Assembly (NCBI GenBank): GCA_019233695.1
Contig: JAFAME010000137.1
Coordinates: forward strand, 1-34,432
From: Methylobacteriaceae bacterium
Lineage (GTDB): Bacteria > Pseudomonadota > Alphaproteobacteria > Rhizobiales > Beijerinckiaceae
DNA length: 34,432 nt
Direction of reading: 5' to 3'
Numbering within the stretch: position 1 is the stretch's first letter; each line of letters starts with the position of its first letter. The translations under genes were made by a program, and so were the position numbers. The notes beneath the pieces are model-generated. The model worked only from the letters and a program-made list of their open reading frames with translations, had not been told where the DNA came from and searched no databases. Of this stretch, positions 22,601 to 33,560 are shown piece after piece.

Positions 22601-23587
22601 TCATGAGCGGTCCAGCCACACCGTCATTCCGGGTTCCAGTCCGTCCACCGGAGCGACCGGATCTGCCCGTACCAGGAAGCTGTTGATGTCATGGTCGCCA
22701 ACCGCGCGTGCGGCCCGCCAGACCGCGAATTCGCCCAACGGGCGCAGCTCTGTGACCCGCGCCTCGATGCGGTTCCCCCTCGCGGTCATGAACTGCAGCT
22801 TCGAGCCGATTGCGATGTCCGCGAGCCGGTCTTCCCTTATGGTCAAGGTGAACCAGCGCTCACTGCCGACTTCAAGCGTCATGACAGGCTGTCCGGGCGA
22901 AATCGCTTCGCCCAGTTCGGCTACCAGGAGGCCAACGACTCCGTCGGCCGGCGCGACGAGCGTGGTTTTTGCCAGTTTGGCCTCAAGATCGGCAATCGTT
23001 GCCTCGGCGAGGTCGACCTTGGCGTCCGCTATGGCGCGCTCTTCCTTCGTTGGCCCGGCCTGCGTCTGGGTGTAGACGGCCTTGAGGAGGGCGAGATTGG
23101 CGTCAGCCTTGGCCAGCGCGGCCGTGCTCTCGTCGAGCTGCTGCTTGCTCGCGAATTGCCGTGCGGCGAGGGTCGCGGCCCGCACCTGCTGCTGTTTCGC
23201 CAGCAGCTGATTGGCCTCGGCGATGCTGACATCCTGCGCCGCGATATCGACCTCCTCCTTGCGCGTGCCGGCATAGACATTCGTTCGATCGGCTTTCGCC
23301 GTGGCGGCGCTGGCTTTCGCCTCCTCGACGGCGGCCGTGAGCTCGGGGGTGCTGAGCACGGCCAGCACGTCGCCCTTGCGCACCGGCTGGCCTGGGGCGA
23401 CCCGGAACGAGGCCAGCCGGCCGCTGGTCTCGGGTGCGATGCGGATCTCGGTCTCGTGAACAACGCCGAGAATCGGTTGCGGCGGCGCGCGCTCCCCGTT
23501 GACCCGATAGGCGAAGATCACGGCTGCGCCGATCACGGCTGCGCCCCCCAGAAAGGCGAAGGCTCGGAGAACCCGGCTAGCGCGCAT
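22601..23587 (-). CDS. HlyD-family periplasmic adaptor (second of two)
   Basis: A 328-residue membrane fusion protein. An N-terminal helix (about 8-27) is followed by a barrel-sandwich half (RIAPETSGRLASFRVAPGQPVRKGDVLAVL), a long Ala/Glu/Gln-rich coiled coil (about 85-205), the second half (VAPADGVVGLLVAELGEAISPGQPVMTL) and a beta-barrel ending in LEPGMTVWLDRS. Such adaptors link an inner-membrane pump to an outer-membrane channel. The start overlaps the end of the fused ABC-2 permease gene by 11 bases, so the two are co-translated. It is the last intact gene of the cassette. No TolC-like gene is in view. Confidence 0.88.
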   Translation of the reverse strand: MRASRVLRAFAFLGGAAVIGAAVIFAYRVNGERAPPQPILGVVHETEIRIAPETSGRLASFRVAPGQPVRKGDVLAVLSTPELTAAVEEAKASAATAKADRTNVYAGTRKEEVDIAAQDVSIAEANQLLAKQQQVRAATLAARQFASKQQLDESTAALAKADANLALLKAVYTQTQAGPTKEERAIADAKVDLAEATIADLEAKLAKTTLVAPADGVVGLLVAELGEAISPGQPVMTLEVGSERWFTLTIREDRLADIAIGSKLQFMTARGNRIEARVTELRPLGEFAVWRAARAVGDHDINSFLVRADPVAPVDGLEPGMTVWLDRS

Positions 23588-25925
23588 CGGCGATCTTCCT
23601 TCGGCTCGACATGTGCGCCGCCAGCACCGCCAGCAGCCCGTAGACGCCGGTCAGAATCCAGAGGAACGTCCAGTCGCGGGAAACGTCGTGAAGGGTTGCG
23701 CCCATCTGGTTGATGCGCACCAGCCCGTCGATCGCCGACGTGCTCGGGAAGGCTCGACTCGCCGAGCGGATGAAGTCGGGAATGGCCTCGACCGGCCAGG
23801 ACACGCCGACCATGAAGAACAAGGGCAGACTCACGGCAATGAACAACACGACCGCCGTCTCGCGTCGCGTGAACCAGGCGCTGATGAACTGAGCGAGGAA
23901 GCTCACCGACAGGACGAACGGCAGGACCATCAGGAAAAGATCAACGAGCCGCCCAAGCGTCGAGAAGCCGTAGACGCGCGGCAGAATGATCAGGTAGAGA
24001 GCCATGCCTGGAAACGCGAGCCCAAGATGCGCCAGGGCCTGCCCGACGATGGCTCGCAGGCCGGCGCGTCGTCGCCGGCCGCGGGCGCCGGCCTCCTCGA
24101 AGGCGACGCCTCCCAAGGTCGCACAACCCAGGAACAGGGTCTGCTGCAGGATTAGCACGAAGGCGGCCGGCACGACATAGCTGGCATAGCCCCCCGTCGG
24201 GTTGAAAAGAGGTTGTGACAGCAGCTCGACCGGCGAGCTGCGAACAAGCGAGGCATGCGCAAGGCTGCCGTCGAGCCGTGCCCCGCGCGTGGCAATCTCC
24301 AATGTCGCCGCGCCGCTTGCCTCGGAGATGCCCTGGAGCATGCGATTGAACAAGAGAAAATAGGCGGAATCGACATAGGCCGGCAGCCGCGCCCGGTTGC
24401 CCTTCAGAACCTCACGTTCGCTGCCTTCCGGGATTCCCAGGATGGCGAAAACCTGGCGACGCGCCAACGCCGCCTGTCCTTCGGCCAGAGTATCGGCCCG
24501 CAGCGCGACCTCGACAGCCTCGTCGGCGTTCAAGGTCTGAACGAGATTGCGGCTGAGCTCGGTGTGGTCCTGATCCACAACCGCGATGGGGATGCGGCGC
24601 AACAACTGGCCGAGATAGGGTTGCGGATAGAGGAGACCATAGAGGATCGGCGCAAGCACGATGAGGCCGAAGACGCCACGATCATTGAGGATGCGACGCC
24701 ATTCGGCGACCATCGTGGCACCGACGCCGCTTCCTGTCGGCGCGACCTCGATCGGCGGGGGCTCGACGAGGCGTACCGGCTTCGTCCCGGCGATGCCTCG
24801 CAGGCGCAGCCAGGCGAGGCCGAACAGCACGCAGGCGAGCCCGCCCAGGATGATGAACGGCTGCGCGGAGATTGCCGGCGGCAAGCCGCGGACGGCCTGA
24901 TCGAACAGGATCTGCACATACCATCGCAGGGGCAGCATCGTGCCCCAGAAGCGGGCAAAATCACCCATCGCCAGAATGGGAAAACCGACGCCAGCGAAGC
25001 CGAATGCCGGGTTGCAGAAAATGGCAATGAGGCTCATGCCCGTGGCAAGATTGCGAACGAGCAGCTGAAGCAAGCTCCCGAGCGACAGGTAGGCGACCAG
25101 CAGCAGGCTCGCGGCGGCCCCCATCAGCATGGAACTGCCCCGGAACGGCACCTGGAAAACTCCATGGATGATGCCGGCATTGACCACCATCATGAGGATG
25201 AAAATCCCGAACAGCGGGGCCAGCTTCCCGACGAGCGCGGCGAGGGGGCTGCCACCGGCCGCCCTGAGCCAGGTCCTGACGCTGCGCCGCGAGAATTCCG
25301 AGCCGACGGCATATCCGGCCGAAATGGCGGTGATGACGTGCAGGACCGTCGGCAGAATGGCGCGCAGCAGGAATTGCGCATAGTTGAGCGCGGGGTTGGT
25401 GAGCACGTATTGCTCGACGACCAGCGAGCCCGGCGCGTAGGAAGCAGGTCTGGCCGACATCGCCGGCGGGAGTGCCTGCGTGGCCGCCGCGATTGCGTTC
25501 GAGATCGCGGCCGCCGCGCTGTTGCCGGGGGTGAAATATTGTCGATTGTAGAGGGCGACGATCTTCGGATATTTGCCCGCGATCAGGTCGCGCTCGAAAT
25601 TCTCCGGGATGTAGATGGCGGCGATCGCGTCGCCGGAGCGTACCGCGTGCATCGCGCCTGTCACGTCGCCTGAACGCTGCGCCACGCTGATGCCGGGTGC
25701 CGAGGCGACCGCCTGCACATAGATGAGCGAAGTCGCCGAGCGATCGGCATCGACGATGCTTACCCTGAGATTGCGAATGACGGCGTTGCTGAAGATCAGG
25801 GCCAGGACCGCGAAGGCGATGATCGGCACTCCGATCGCCAGGAAAAGGGCCAGGCGGTCGCGCCGCATCCAGCGCAATTCCCGTGTCGCCACGAGAAGAA
25901 TGCCCGGTTGAGCCGGCGCCCTCAC
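23577..25925 (-). CDS. Fused double ABC-2 type permease
   Basis: A 782-residue membrane protein made of two homologous ABC-2 permease halves (about 1-385 and 405-782). Each half has one early helix, a large external domain and about five clustered helices. The external domains correspond (VSIVDADRSATSL...SGDAIAAIYIPENFERDLIAG with IAVVDQDHTELSRN...RRQVFAILGIPEGSEREVLKG), which shows an internal duplication. No Walker A or ABC signature is present. The start is GTG 25925, overlapping the stop of the upstream HlyD gene as GTGA; the frame continues to 26054 but only as shadow. YhhJ/YbhS-type pumps export hydrophobic compounds with a separate ATPase, which is missing here. Confidence 0.87.
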   Translation of the reverse strand: MRAPAQPGILLVATRELRWMRRDRLALFLAIGVPIIAFAVLALIFSNAVIRNLRVSIVDADRSATSLIYVQAVASAPGISVAQRSGDVTGAMHAVRSGDAIAAIYIPENFERDLIAGKYPKIVALYNRQYFTPGNSAAAAISNAIAAATQALPPAMSARPASYAPGSLVVEQYVLTNPALNYAQFLLRAILPTVLHVITAISAGYAVGSEFSRRSVRTWLRAAGGSPLAALVGKLAPLFGIFILMMVVNAGIIHGVFQVPFRGSSMLMGAAASLLLVAYLSLGSLLQLLVRNLATGMSLIAIFCNPAFGFAGVGFPILAMGDFARFWGTMLPLRWYVQILFDQAVRGLPPAISAQPFIILGGLACVLFGLAWLRLRGIAGTKPVRLVEPPPIEVAPTGSGVGATMVAEWRRILNDRGVFGLIVLAPILYGLLYPQPYLGQLLRRIPIAVVDQDHTELSRNLVQTLNADEAVEVALRADTLAEGQAALARRQVFAILGIPEGSEREVLKGNRARLPAYVDSAYFLLFNRMLQGISEASGAATLEIATRGARLDGSLAHASLVRSSPVELLSQPLFNPTGGYASYVVPAAFVLILQQTLFLGCATLGGVAFEEAGARGRRRRAGLRAIVGQALAHLGLAFPGMALYLIILPRVYGFSTLGRLVDLFLMVLPFVLSVSFLAQFISAWFTRRETAVVLFIAVSLPLFFMVGVSWPVEAIPDFIRSASRAFPSTSAIDGLVRINQMGATLHDVSRDWTFLWILTGVYGLLAVLAAHMSSRRKIADAR

Positions 25926-27034
25926 CGCCCGCTGCCCTGCCAGTTGGCGTAGACGCTCATTCCGGGACGCAGCTCCGGCACCGGCGAGACTGGATAGGCG
26001 CGGATCTCGAACGTGCGCAGGTCGAAATCGCCAGTGGCGCGCGTGGCGCGCCACCCTGCATATTCGCCCTTCGTCGCGATCACCTTGATGGCGGCCGTGA
26101 TCGACCGGTCGCCGAGCGCGGGTATCCGCATCTCGAAGCGATCGCCTGGCTTCAGACCCTTCGCCAGGTCCTCGCGAAGGTCGAAGCGCAGCCAGACGTC
26201 GCTCAGATCGACGAGCGACAGGAGCGGCACGCCGGGAGATACATATTCGCCAACTTCCGCGCCGATCTGGTAGACCTGCGAGGCGACCGGCGCCTTGACG
26301 GTGAGCTCATCGACCTGCGCCTTGATCGTGTCGATCGAGGCCTGTGCCTTGGCGACATTGGCCCGGGCGATGCCTCGCTCCTCGGCCGTGTAGCCGTTGA
26401 CCGCCGCCTGCAGGGCAGATTTGGCCTGATCCAGGCCGCGCTGTGCGACCCGCAGAGAGTCCGTGACCTCGTCGAGACGCTGGATCGGCGCGTTGCCGCC
26501 ACCGGCGAGCTCCTTGGTGCGATCGTAGGTGTGCTGAGCCAGCGTGACATTGGCCTCGGCGGTGTCGACCGCGGCCTTGCGCTGCGCGATGACCTCGGCG
26601 CGCGTGCCGGCCTCGATATTCGCGAGCTGGGCATTGGCGACCGCCAGGCCGGCCTCGGCTTCGCGAAGTTTGGTGACGAGCTCGGGATTGTCGATCTCGA
26701 AGAGCAACTGCCCGGCCGCCACATTGTCGCCGCGCTCGACGGGCCGCTTGCCCACCCGGCCGTCGACGCGCGCCGCGATGTCGATGCGCGTCGCATCGGC
26801 CTCGCCCTGGATGATCAGCGGCTGCGGCTGGACGAGGTACCACAAGGAGAGGCCGACGATCGCGGCAATGATGATCGTGACAATGATCGCAGGGGCGCGC
26901 GCAACCCTGGCCGCCTGGGCCTGCGGCCGGGGGGCCGCAGGCGGCGGCTGGGCTTGCCTGGAGGCAACGGCCGCAGGGGTTGGCCGCGAGGCGTCTCCGA
27001 CGAACCCCGACTTGTCCTTGTCGATGCTGGTCAT
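25922..27034 (-). CDS. HlyD-family periplasmic adaptor (first of two)
   Basis: A 370-residue membrane fusion protein and the first gene of the export cassette. A Pro/Ala/Gln-rich cytoplasmic tail (about 1-45) precedes a membrane helix (about 48-69), then the barrel-sandwich half (IDIAARVDGRVGKRPVERGDNVAAGQLLFEI), a coiled coil (about 115-245), VKAPVASQVYQIGAEVGEYVSPGVPLLSL and a terminal beta-barrel ending in ELRPGMSVYANW. It is related to the second adaptor (both end RAYPVSPVPELRPGMS/RADPVAPVDGLEPGMT-like), so the cassette carries two paralogous adaptors around one pump. About 226 bp of non-coding DNA (27035-27260) lies upstream and should hold the promoter; I see a GTATAC dyad there but no convincing -35/-10 pair. 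Confidence 0.88.
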   Translation of the reverse strand: MTSIDKDKSGFVGDASRPTPAAVASRQAQPPPAAPRPQAQAARVARAPAIIVTIIIAAIVGLSLWYLVQPQPLIIQGEADATRIDIAARVDGRVGKRPVERGDNVAAGQLLFEIDNPELVTKLREAEAGLAVANAQLANIEAGTRAEVIAQRKAAVDTAEANVTLAQHTYDRTKELAGGGNAPIQRLDEVTDSLRVAQRGLDQAKSALQAAVNGYTAEERGIARANVAKAQASIDTIKAQVDELTVKAPVASQVYQIGAEVGEYVSPGVPLLSLVDLSDVWLRFDLREDLAKGLKPGDRFEMRIPALGDRSITAAIKVIATKGEYAGWRATRATGDFDLRTFEIRAYPVSPVPELRPGMSVYANWQGSGR

Positions 27035-27260
27035 CTCACCCGCCCCGATTGCCTAGAAGCGCTGATCCTCGGCTCGATGCCTCGATCTGGAAAAATTCAT
27101 GTATACGCCCGAAAAACCAATTGCTCTGACGCGAATGCGACTTGCTTCGCTCGCACGAAATAATGGCGATTGTTCACTCTTTCCCTTTTCCTGACCCGTT
27201 TCTCCGCGCGGTCATTTTCAGTACGTCGGCACCGCCACCGTCATTCGCCGGCAACCCAAG

Positions 27261-28385
27261 TCACTGCAGCTTGGCGTAGCGGCCGTCGTGCCAGATGTTG
27301 ATATCGTAGGTCATGCCCTCGGCATCGCCCTTGGCGTCGAAGGCGACCGGTCCGAACACCGTGTCGACCGGCTGTCCGGTGCGCAGGGCGCGAGCAACCG
27401 CGGCAGCGTCGACCTTGCCGGCGCGCCGCACCCCCTCGGCAAGCGCCTGGATCGTGGCATAGCTGAACAGCGTGAAGCCCTCCGGCTCGAAGCCGGTTGC
27501 CCTGAGTTCTGCGGCGACGCGCGCGGCGGCCGCCAGCCGGCGGGGGTCGGAGGTAAACGGGAACAGCGTTCCCTCGCCGGCCGGGCCGGCAATCGACCAG
27601 AACTCCGGCGTCACGAAGCCGGACGTCGTCACCATCTGGAACTTGTAGCCCTGATCTGCCGCTTGGCGCAGGAGAAGGCCGCCCTCGGCCGGATAGCCGC
27701 CATAGTACAGCACCTCCACGTTGAGGGCCCGCAGCTTGGTAACGACCGCCGTGTAGTCCTTCTCGCCGGGATTGATCCCTTCGTAGAGGATTTCGTGCAC
27801 GCCGGCGGCATTCATATGCGCCCTGACCTGGTCGGCAAGGCCCTTCCCATAGGCGCTCTTGTCGTGCAGGAAGGCGATGATCTTTCCTCTGTAGTTGGCC
27901 GCAATGTAGGAGCCGACCAGCGCGCCCTGCGCATCGTCGCGGGCATAAAAGCGCATGATCGTGGTCCAGCCTTTGGTGAAGGCATTGTCCGTGAGCTTCG
28001 AATTCACCGAAGCCGGCGTCATCATGAGAACGCCGCTCTCGGCATAGACTTCGGACGCCGGAATGGAGGCCCCCGAGCAGACGTGGCCGTCGACAAGCTT
28101 GATCTCTTCGCCGACGACACGGTTGGCGACCGAGACGGCCTGCTTGGGATCGCAGGCATCGTCCTCGACAGTGAGCACGATCTTGCTGCCGTCCACCCCG
28201 CCGGCGGCGTTGATGTCCTCGGCCGCAAGCTCCGCCCCGCGCCGCACCTGATCGCCGGCGCTGGCGTTCGGCCCGGTGAGCGAGGCGACGACCGCGATCC
28301 GGATGTCGGCTGCTTCGGCAGCCGTGAGACTGCAGAGCAAGACGAGCGGCAATGCGCCGTGCCCCAGGGTCGTGCGTAAGCTCAT
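27261..28385 (-). CDS. Leu/Ile/Val-type periplasmic ligand-binding protein
   Basis: A 374-residue type I periplasmic binding protein. A signal peptide (about 1-26) leads to DIRIAVVASLTGPNASAGDQVRRGAELAAEDINAAGG. The LivJ/LivK-type cysteine pair follows (EDDACDPKQAVSVANRVV and GHVCSGASIPASEVY), then AFLHDKSAYGKGLADQVR, GEKDYTAVVTKLRALNVEVLYYGGYPAEGGLLLRQA and a C-terminal EGMTYDINIWHDGRYAKL. The start at ATG 28385 begins the signal peptide; the frame is open to 28529 without family similarity. No livHMGF permease or ATPase genes lie nearby. Instead it follows a sensor kinase gene by 13 bp, which suggests a sensing role. Confidence 0.88.
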   Translation of the reverse strand: MSLRTTLGHGALPLVLLCSLTAAEAADIRIAVVASLTGPNASAGDQVRRGAELAAEDINAAGGVDGSKIVLTVEDDACDPKQAVSVANRVVGEEIKLVDGHVCSGASIPASEVYAESGVLMMTPASVNSKLTDNAFTKGWTTIMRFYARDDAQGALVGSYIAANYRGKIIAFLHDKSAYGKGLADQVRAHMNAAGVHEILYEGINPGEKDYTAVVTKLRALNVEVLYYGGYPAEGGLLLRQAADQGYKFQMVTTSGFVTPEFWSIAGPAGEGTLFPFTSDPRRLAAAARVAAELRATGFEPEGFTLFSYATIQALAEGVRRAGKVDAAAVARALRTGQPVDTVFGPVAFDAKGDAEGMTYDINIWHDGRYAKLQ

Positions 28386-28398
28386 CGGACCTGCAGCG

Positions 28399-30729
<2,331 letters not shown>

Positions 30730-30888
30730 GCCGGGGCCTCCTCGCTAGACCGCCTTCTTCGATCCGACGAAATGTGCCGCATCACGCCGGATCGAATCGG
30801 GGCATCTGAGTCTGCAATCGCCGACTTGTCCAGATGCGGCGCGCCTTGAAGGGTAAATATTTAATGACCGTGGCAGGAAGGGCGCATC

Positions 30889-31923
30889 TCAGCGCCGTTG
30901 CGCCAGCAATAGGTGGCTGTCACCGAACTCGTGCCAAAGGTAGTTCCCGCGCAACGCCTCCGCGTAGGCCTCCGACACCAAGGACCGCCCGGCGATGGCG
31001 TTCAGCATCGAGATGTGGCTTGCCTTCGGTTCGTGGAAGCCGGTGATCAGGCCGTCGACGGCGTTGACCGTGCTGTTTGACCGGATATGGCGCCGCGTGA
31101 AGCCGCGCACCGCTTGGATGCTCGTTCCGTCCCAGGCAGATTCAAGCGCGCGCACGACGGTCGTCCCCACCGCAATGACCGGCCGCCGCTGCCGGCGCGC
31201 CGCGCCGATGGCTTGCGCCGTCGCCGGCGGCACGACGAACGGCTCGGCATAGAGCGGCTGGTCCTCGCGCTCGACCTCCAGGCTCGAAACGCCGGTGTGG
31301 AGCTCGATCTCGAAGACGCCGATATCGCGGCGCGCCAGATCGTGGAGGGTCCGTTGTGTGAAGGGACGCGCGGCCGAAGGCATTTCGGCGCTGCCAGGTG
31401 CCTTGGCGAAGATCGTCTGATAGGCGCCGAGGTCAGGGTAGGGCGGCTCGATGTAGGCATAGCGGATCGGCTCGCCATGCCGCGCCATTGCCGTGTCGAT
31501 GTCGCCTGAAAACCGCACGAACCACAGGCGCGGCAGGCCAGGGTATCGGGCGATGAGGCGCGCCGGGACGCCGGCCGCCTCGATGACATCGCCTGCATCG
31601 AGCGGCAGGGGACCAGGTCGGCCGGGGGCCCAGCGCGGCTCGGCAAGCCACAGGCCGGGCCCATAGCGGGTTGACAGATTGAGGGTGAAGGCGAGCTTTG
31701 CCGCCTCGGCCGGCAGGCTTGCGGGCAACGTGGCGCTGCGGTTGACGACGACAAGCGATCCTGGCTCGAGGAAGCGCGGAAGCTCGTGAAAGCGGCCATG
31801 AACATGCCCGGCGCGGCTGCTCACCAGCAGACGCACCTCGTCGCGCGCGAGGCCGCGCGCTTCCGCCGGACCCGTCGCGACCGGGATTGCGGGGGCGTCG
31901 AGCACAAGGGGTTGGGCGTTCAC
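30889..31923 (-). CDS. Divergent QueA-like protein (SAM:tRNA ribosyltransferase-isomerase family)
   Basis: A 344-residue protein of the QueA fold and length, from a GTG at 31923 that overlaps the SDR stop (GTGA). Family landmarks are RGLARDEVRLLV, LEPGSLVVVNRSATLPASLPA, IEPPYPDLGAYQTIFA, FEIELHTGVSSLEVE, RPVIAVGTTVVRALESAWDG, VDGLITGFHEPKASHISMLNAIAG and YLWHEFGDSHLLL. Several differ from canonical QueA as I recall it: NDTRVIPARL has become NRSATLPASL, LHVGLGTFxPV has become LHTGVSSLEVE, and YRFFSxGDAMLIL has become YLWHEFGDSHLLL. True QueA transfers the ribosyl part of SAM to preQ1 in tRNA. This looks like the paralogous subgroup I associate with actinobacteria, whose substrate is not established, so I do not assign the queA symbol. 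Confidence 0.78.
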   Translation of the reverse strand: MNAQPLVLDAPAIPVATGPAEARGLARDEVRLLVSSRAGHVHGRFHELPRFLEPGSLVVVNRSATLPASLPAEAAKLAFTLNLSTRYGPGLWLAEPRWAPGRPGPLPLDAGDVIEAAGVPARLIARYPGLPRLWFVRFSGDIDTAMARHGEPIRYAYIEPPYPDLGAYQTIFAKAPGSAEMPSAARPFTQRTLHDLARRDIGVFEIELHTGVSSLEVEREDQPLYAEPFVVPPATAQAIGAARRQRRPVIAVGTTVVRALESAWDGTSIQAVRGFTRRHIRSNSTVNAVDGLITGFHEPKASHISMLNAIAGRSLVSEAYAEALRGNYLWHEFGDSHLLLAQRR

Positions 31924-32639
31924 GCGGCTGCCTCCCAGACCTCGCCCTGGGCGCGGAAGCGACGGCCGTTGATGCCCTCGTGGGGCTGGCCAAGCAGCCA
32001 GGCCCAGAACGGCAAGGTGGCCTCTGGCGGCGGCCGATCGGAAATGTCCTGCCCCGGGAAGGCCGCCTGATGCATGGCGGTGCGCATGTCGCCCGGATCG
32101 ACGCTCACCACGGCGACTTTGGCCTCGGCCAATTCCTTGGCGAGCGTAAGGGAGACGAGGTCGAGGGCCGCCTTGCTGGCGCCGTAGCCGCCCCAGCCGG
32201 GATAGCCGCCGATCGCCGCATCGCTCGACAGATTGACGATCAGCCCCTGAGTGCCGGAAAGGAGCGGCAGGCACACCTGCGCCAGCGCAAGCGGTGCGAC
32301 AACATTGGTGCGCAACACTGCCTCGAAATCGGCGAGCGAGTATTCGGCAAGGGAGGGCATCGGCGAGGGGCCGAGCGCGCTCGCGTTGTTGATGAGCAGG
32401 TTGAGGCGGCCGAGGCTCCAGGCCGCCTCGACCAGGCGAGCGCGATGGGCGGCATCGACCACGTCGCCCGCAAGAGCGTGAACGGAGACGCCGATCTCAC
32501 GGATGCTCTCGGCGACGCTCGCCAGTTTCTCGGCACCGCGGGCCGTGAGCACCAGATCGTAGTCGAGCCGCCCCAGAAATCGGGCAAGTGCGGCGCCGAG
32601 CCCGCGGCTCGCACCGGTCACGAGTGCAACTCGTCGCAT
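31920..32639 (-). CDS. SDR-family NAD(P)-dependent oxidoreductase
   Basis: A 239-residue classical short-chain dehydrogenase. The cofactor motif is TGASRGLG (8-15), followed by NNAS (84-87), an active-site Ser in LSSD (138-139) and YGASK (Y152, K156). The AVVSVDPGDMRTAMHQ segment after the active site and the C-terminal PFWAWLLGQPHEGINGRRFRAQGEVWEA are features of a group often annotated as an oxidoreductase beside QueA-like genes. The ATG at 32639 starts the Rossmann strand correctly; the frame continues to 32840 only through repeat DNA. Its stop overlaps the GTG of the QueA-like gene, so the two products are made together. Confidence 0.9.
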   Translation of the reverse strand: MRRVALVTGASRGLGAALARFLGRLDYDLVLTARGAEKLASVAESIREIGVSVHALAGDVVDAAHRARLVEAAWSLGRLNLLINNASALGPSPMPSLAEYSLADFEAVLRTNVVAPLALAQVCLPLLSGTQGLIVNLSSDAAIGGYPGWGGYGASKAALDLVSLTLAKELAEAKVAVVSVDPGDMRTAMHQAAFPGQDISDRPPPEATLPFWAWLLGQPHEGINGRRFRAQGEVWEAAA

Positions 32640-32768
32640 TTTTGGGTCCTCATGCGTCGCGGATGCGAAATGGGTCCGCCGCGCAGAGATGGCCCGGGGG
32701 CACGCGGCCCGCATCGCGCCTGCGGCCAGGGCGGCACCTGCCCTTGCGTACAGGCCGGCGGGCGCCAC

Positions 32769-32812
32769 CCCCTCTCCCCGGCATGGCGGGGAGAGGGCAG
32801 GGGTGAGGGGCC
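32769..32812 (-). repeat. 44-bp palindromic repeat, left member of an inverted pair
   Basis: CCCCTCTCCCCGGCATGGCG and the following GGGAGAGGGCAGGGGTGAGGGGCC form a hairpin with a GTGAGGGG extension. Reverse-complemented, it matches the repeat at 32887-32930 at nearly every position. This is the widespread proteobacterial CCCTCACCC...CTCTCCCC...GGGGAGAGGG intergenic family. Confidence 0.88.
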
Positions 32813-32886
32813 AAGCGACTGGCCACGATGGCCGCCGCACCTTTTTCTTTCGCTCGAAGGGCGATCGAGGTTCGGGCCAATCGCCA

Positions 32887-32930
32887 GGCCCCTCACCCTA
32901 ACCCTCTCCCCGCCATGGCGGGGAGAGGGG
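32887..32930 (+). repeat. 44-bp palindromic repeat, right member of an inverted pair
   Basis: GGCCCCTCACCCTAACC then CTCTCCCCGCCATGGCGGGG and AGAGGGG. An inner stem of about 11 bp (CCCTCTCCCCGCC with its complement) closes over ATG. Together with 32769-32812 and the 74-base spacer it can form one long hairpin, the arrangement called a REPIN. It begins 6 bases past the stop of the NarL-type regulator gene and could aid its transcript ending. Confidence 0.88.
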
Positions 32931-32936
32931 ATGCCC

Positions 32937-33560
32937 TCACAGCATCCCGCGCTCGCGCGCGGCGGCTGCTGCTTGCGTGCGGTTGGCGACGCCGAGCTTG
33001 CTCAACAGCGAGCTCACGTGGAACTTGGCCGTCCGTTCGGTGCAGCCGAGCTCGCGCGCGATCTGCTTGTTGGGTAGGCCCCGGGCGAGGAGTGCCAGCA
33101 CCTGCCGCTCGCGCGCGGTGAGCGCCGTCGCCTCCTCGCGGACGCGGCGGATCAGCTTTGCCGCGATGACCGGCTCGACGAGCGATTGGCCGGCATGGAC
33201 GGCCCGGATCGCCCGGAACACCTGGTCGCGCTCCGTCCCCTTGAGGAGATACCCCTGGGCGCCCGCCTGCAGCGCGCGCAGGATCTGATCGTCTCGATCG
33301 AAGGCGGTGAAGACGATCACGCGAGCCGTCGGCTGCTCGGTACGCAGCGCGGCGGTGACCGCGATGCCGTCGACCTCCGGCATTTCGATATCGAGGAGCA
33401 CGACGTCCGGCCGCAGCGCCTGGGCAAGACGAAGCGCCTCGACCCCGCCACCGACTGCGCCGGCGACCGCAAAGTCGGGTTGCGTGGCGAGCATCGCGGC
33501 AAGGCCGTCGCGCACCACGGGGTGATCATCGACAATGAGAATGCGGATCGGCTCGCTCAT
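32937..33560 (-). CDS. NarL/LuxR-family response regulator
   Basis: A 207-residue regulator. The receiver has D11/D12 (LIVDDHPVVRDGL), phosphoacceptor D57 (VVLLDIEMPEVDG), T85 and K107 (YLLKGTE). The LuxR-type helix-turn-helix at about 143-203 reads LTARERQVLALLARGLPNKQIARELGCTERTAKFHVSSLLSKLGVANRTQA. Its ATG overlaps the stop of the kinase gene before it (ATGA), so the two are a pair. The regulon is unknown. Confidence 0.93.
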   Translation of the reverse strand: MSEPIRILIVDDHPVVRDGLAAMLATQPDFAVAGAVGGGVEALRLAQALRPDVVLLDIEMPEVDGIAVTAALRTEQPTARVIVFTAFDRDDQILRALQAGAQGYLLKGTERDQVFRAIRAVHAGQSLVEPVIAAKLIRRVREEATALTARERQVLALLARGLPNKQIARELGCTERTAKFHVSSLLSKLGVANRTQAAAAARERGML

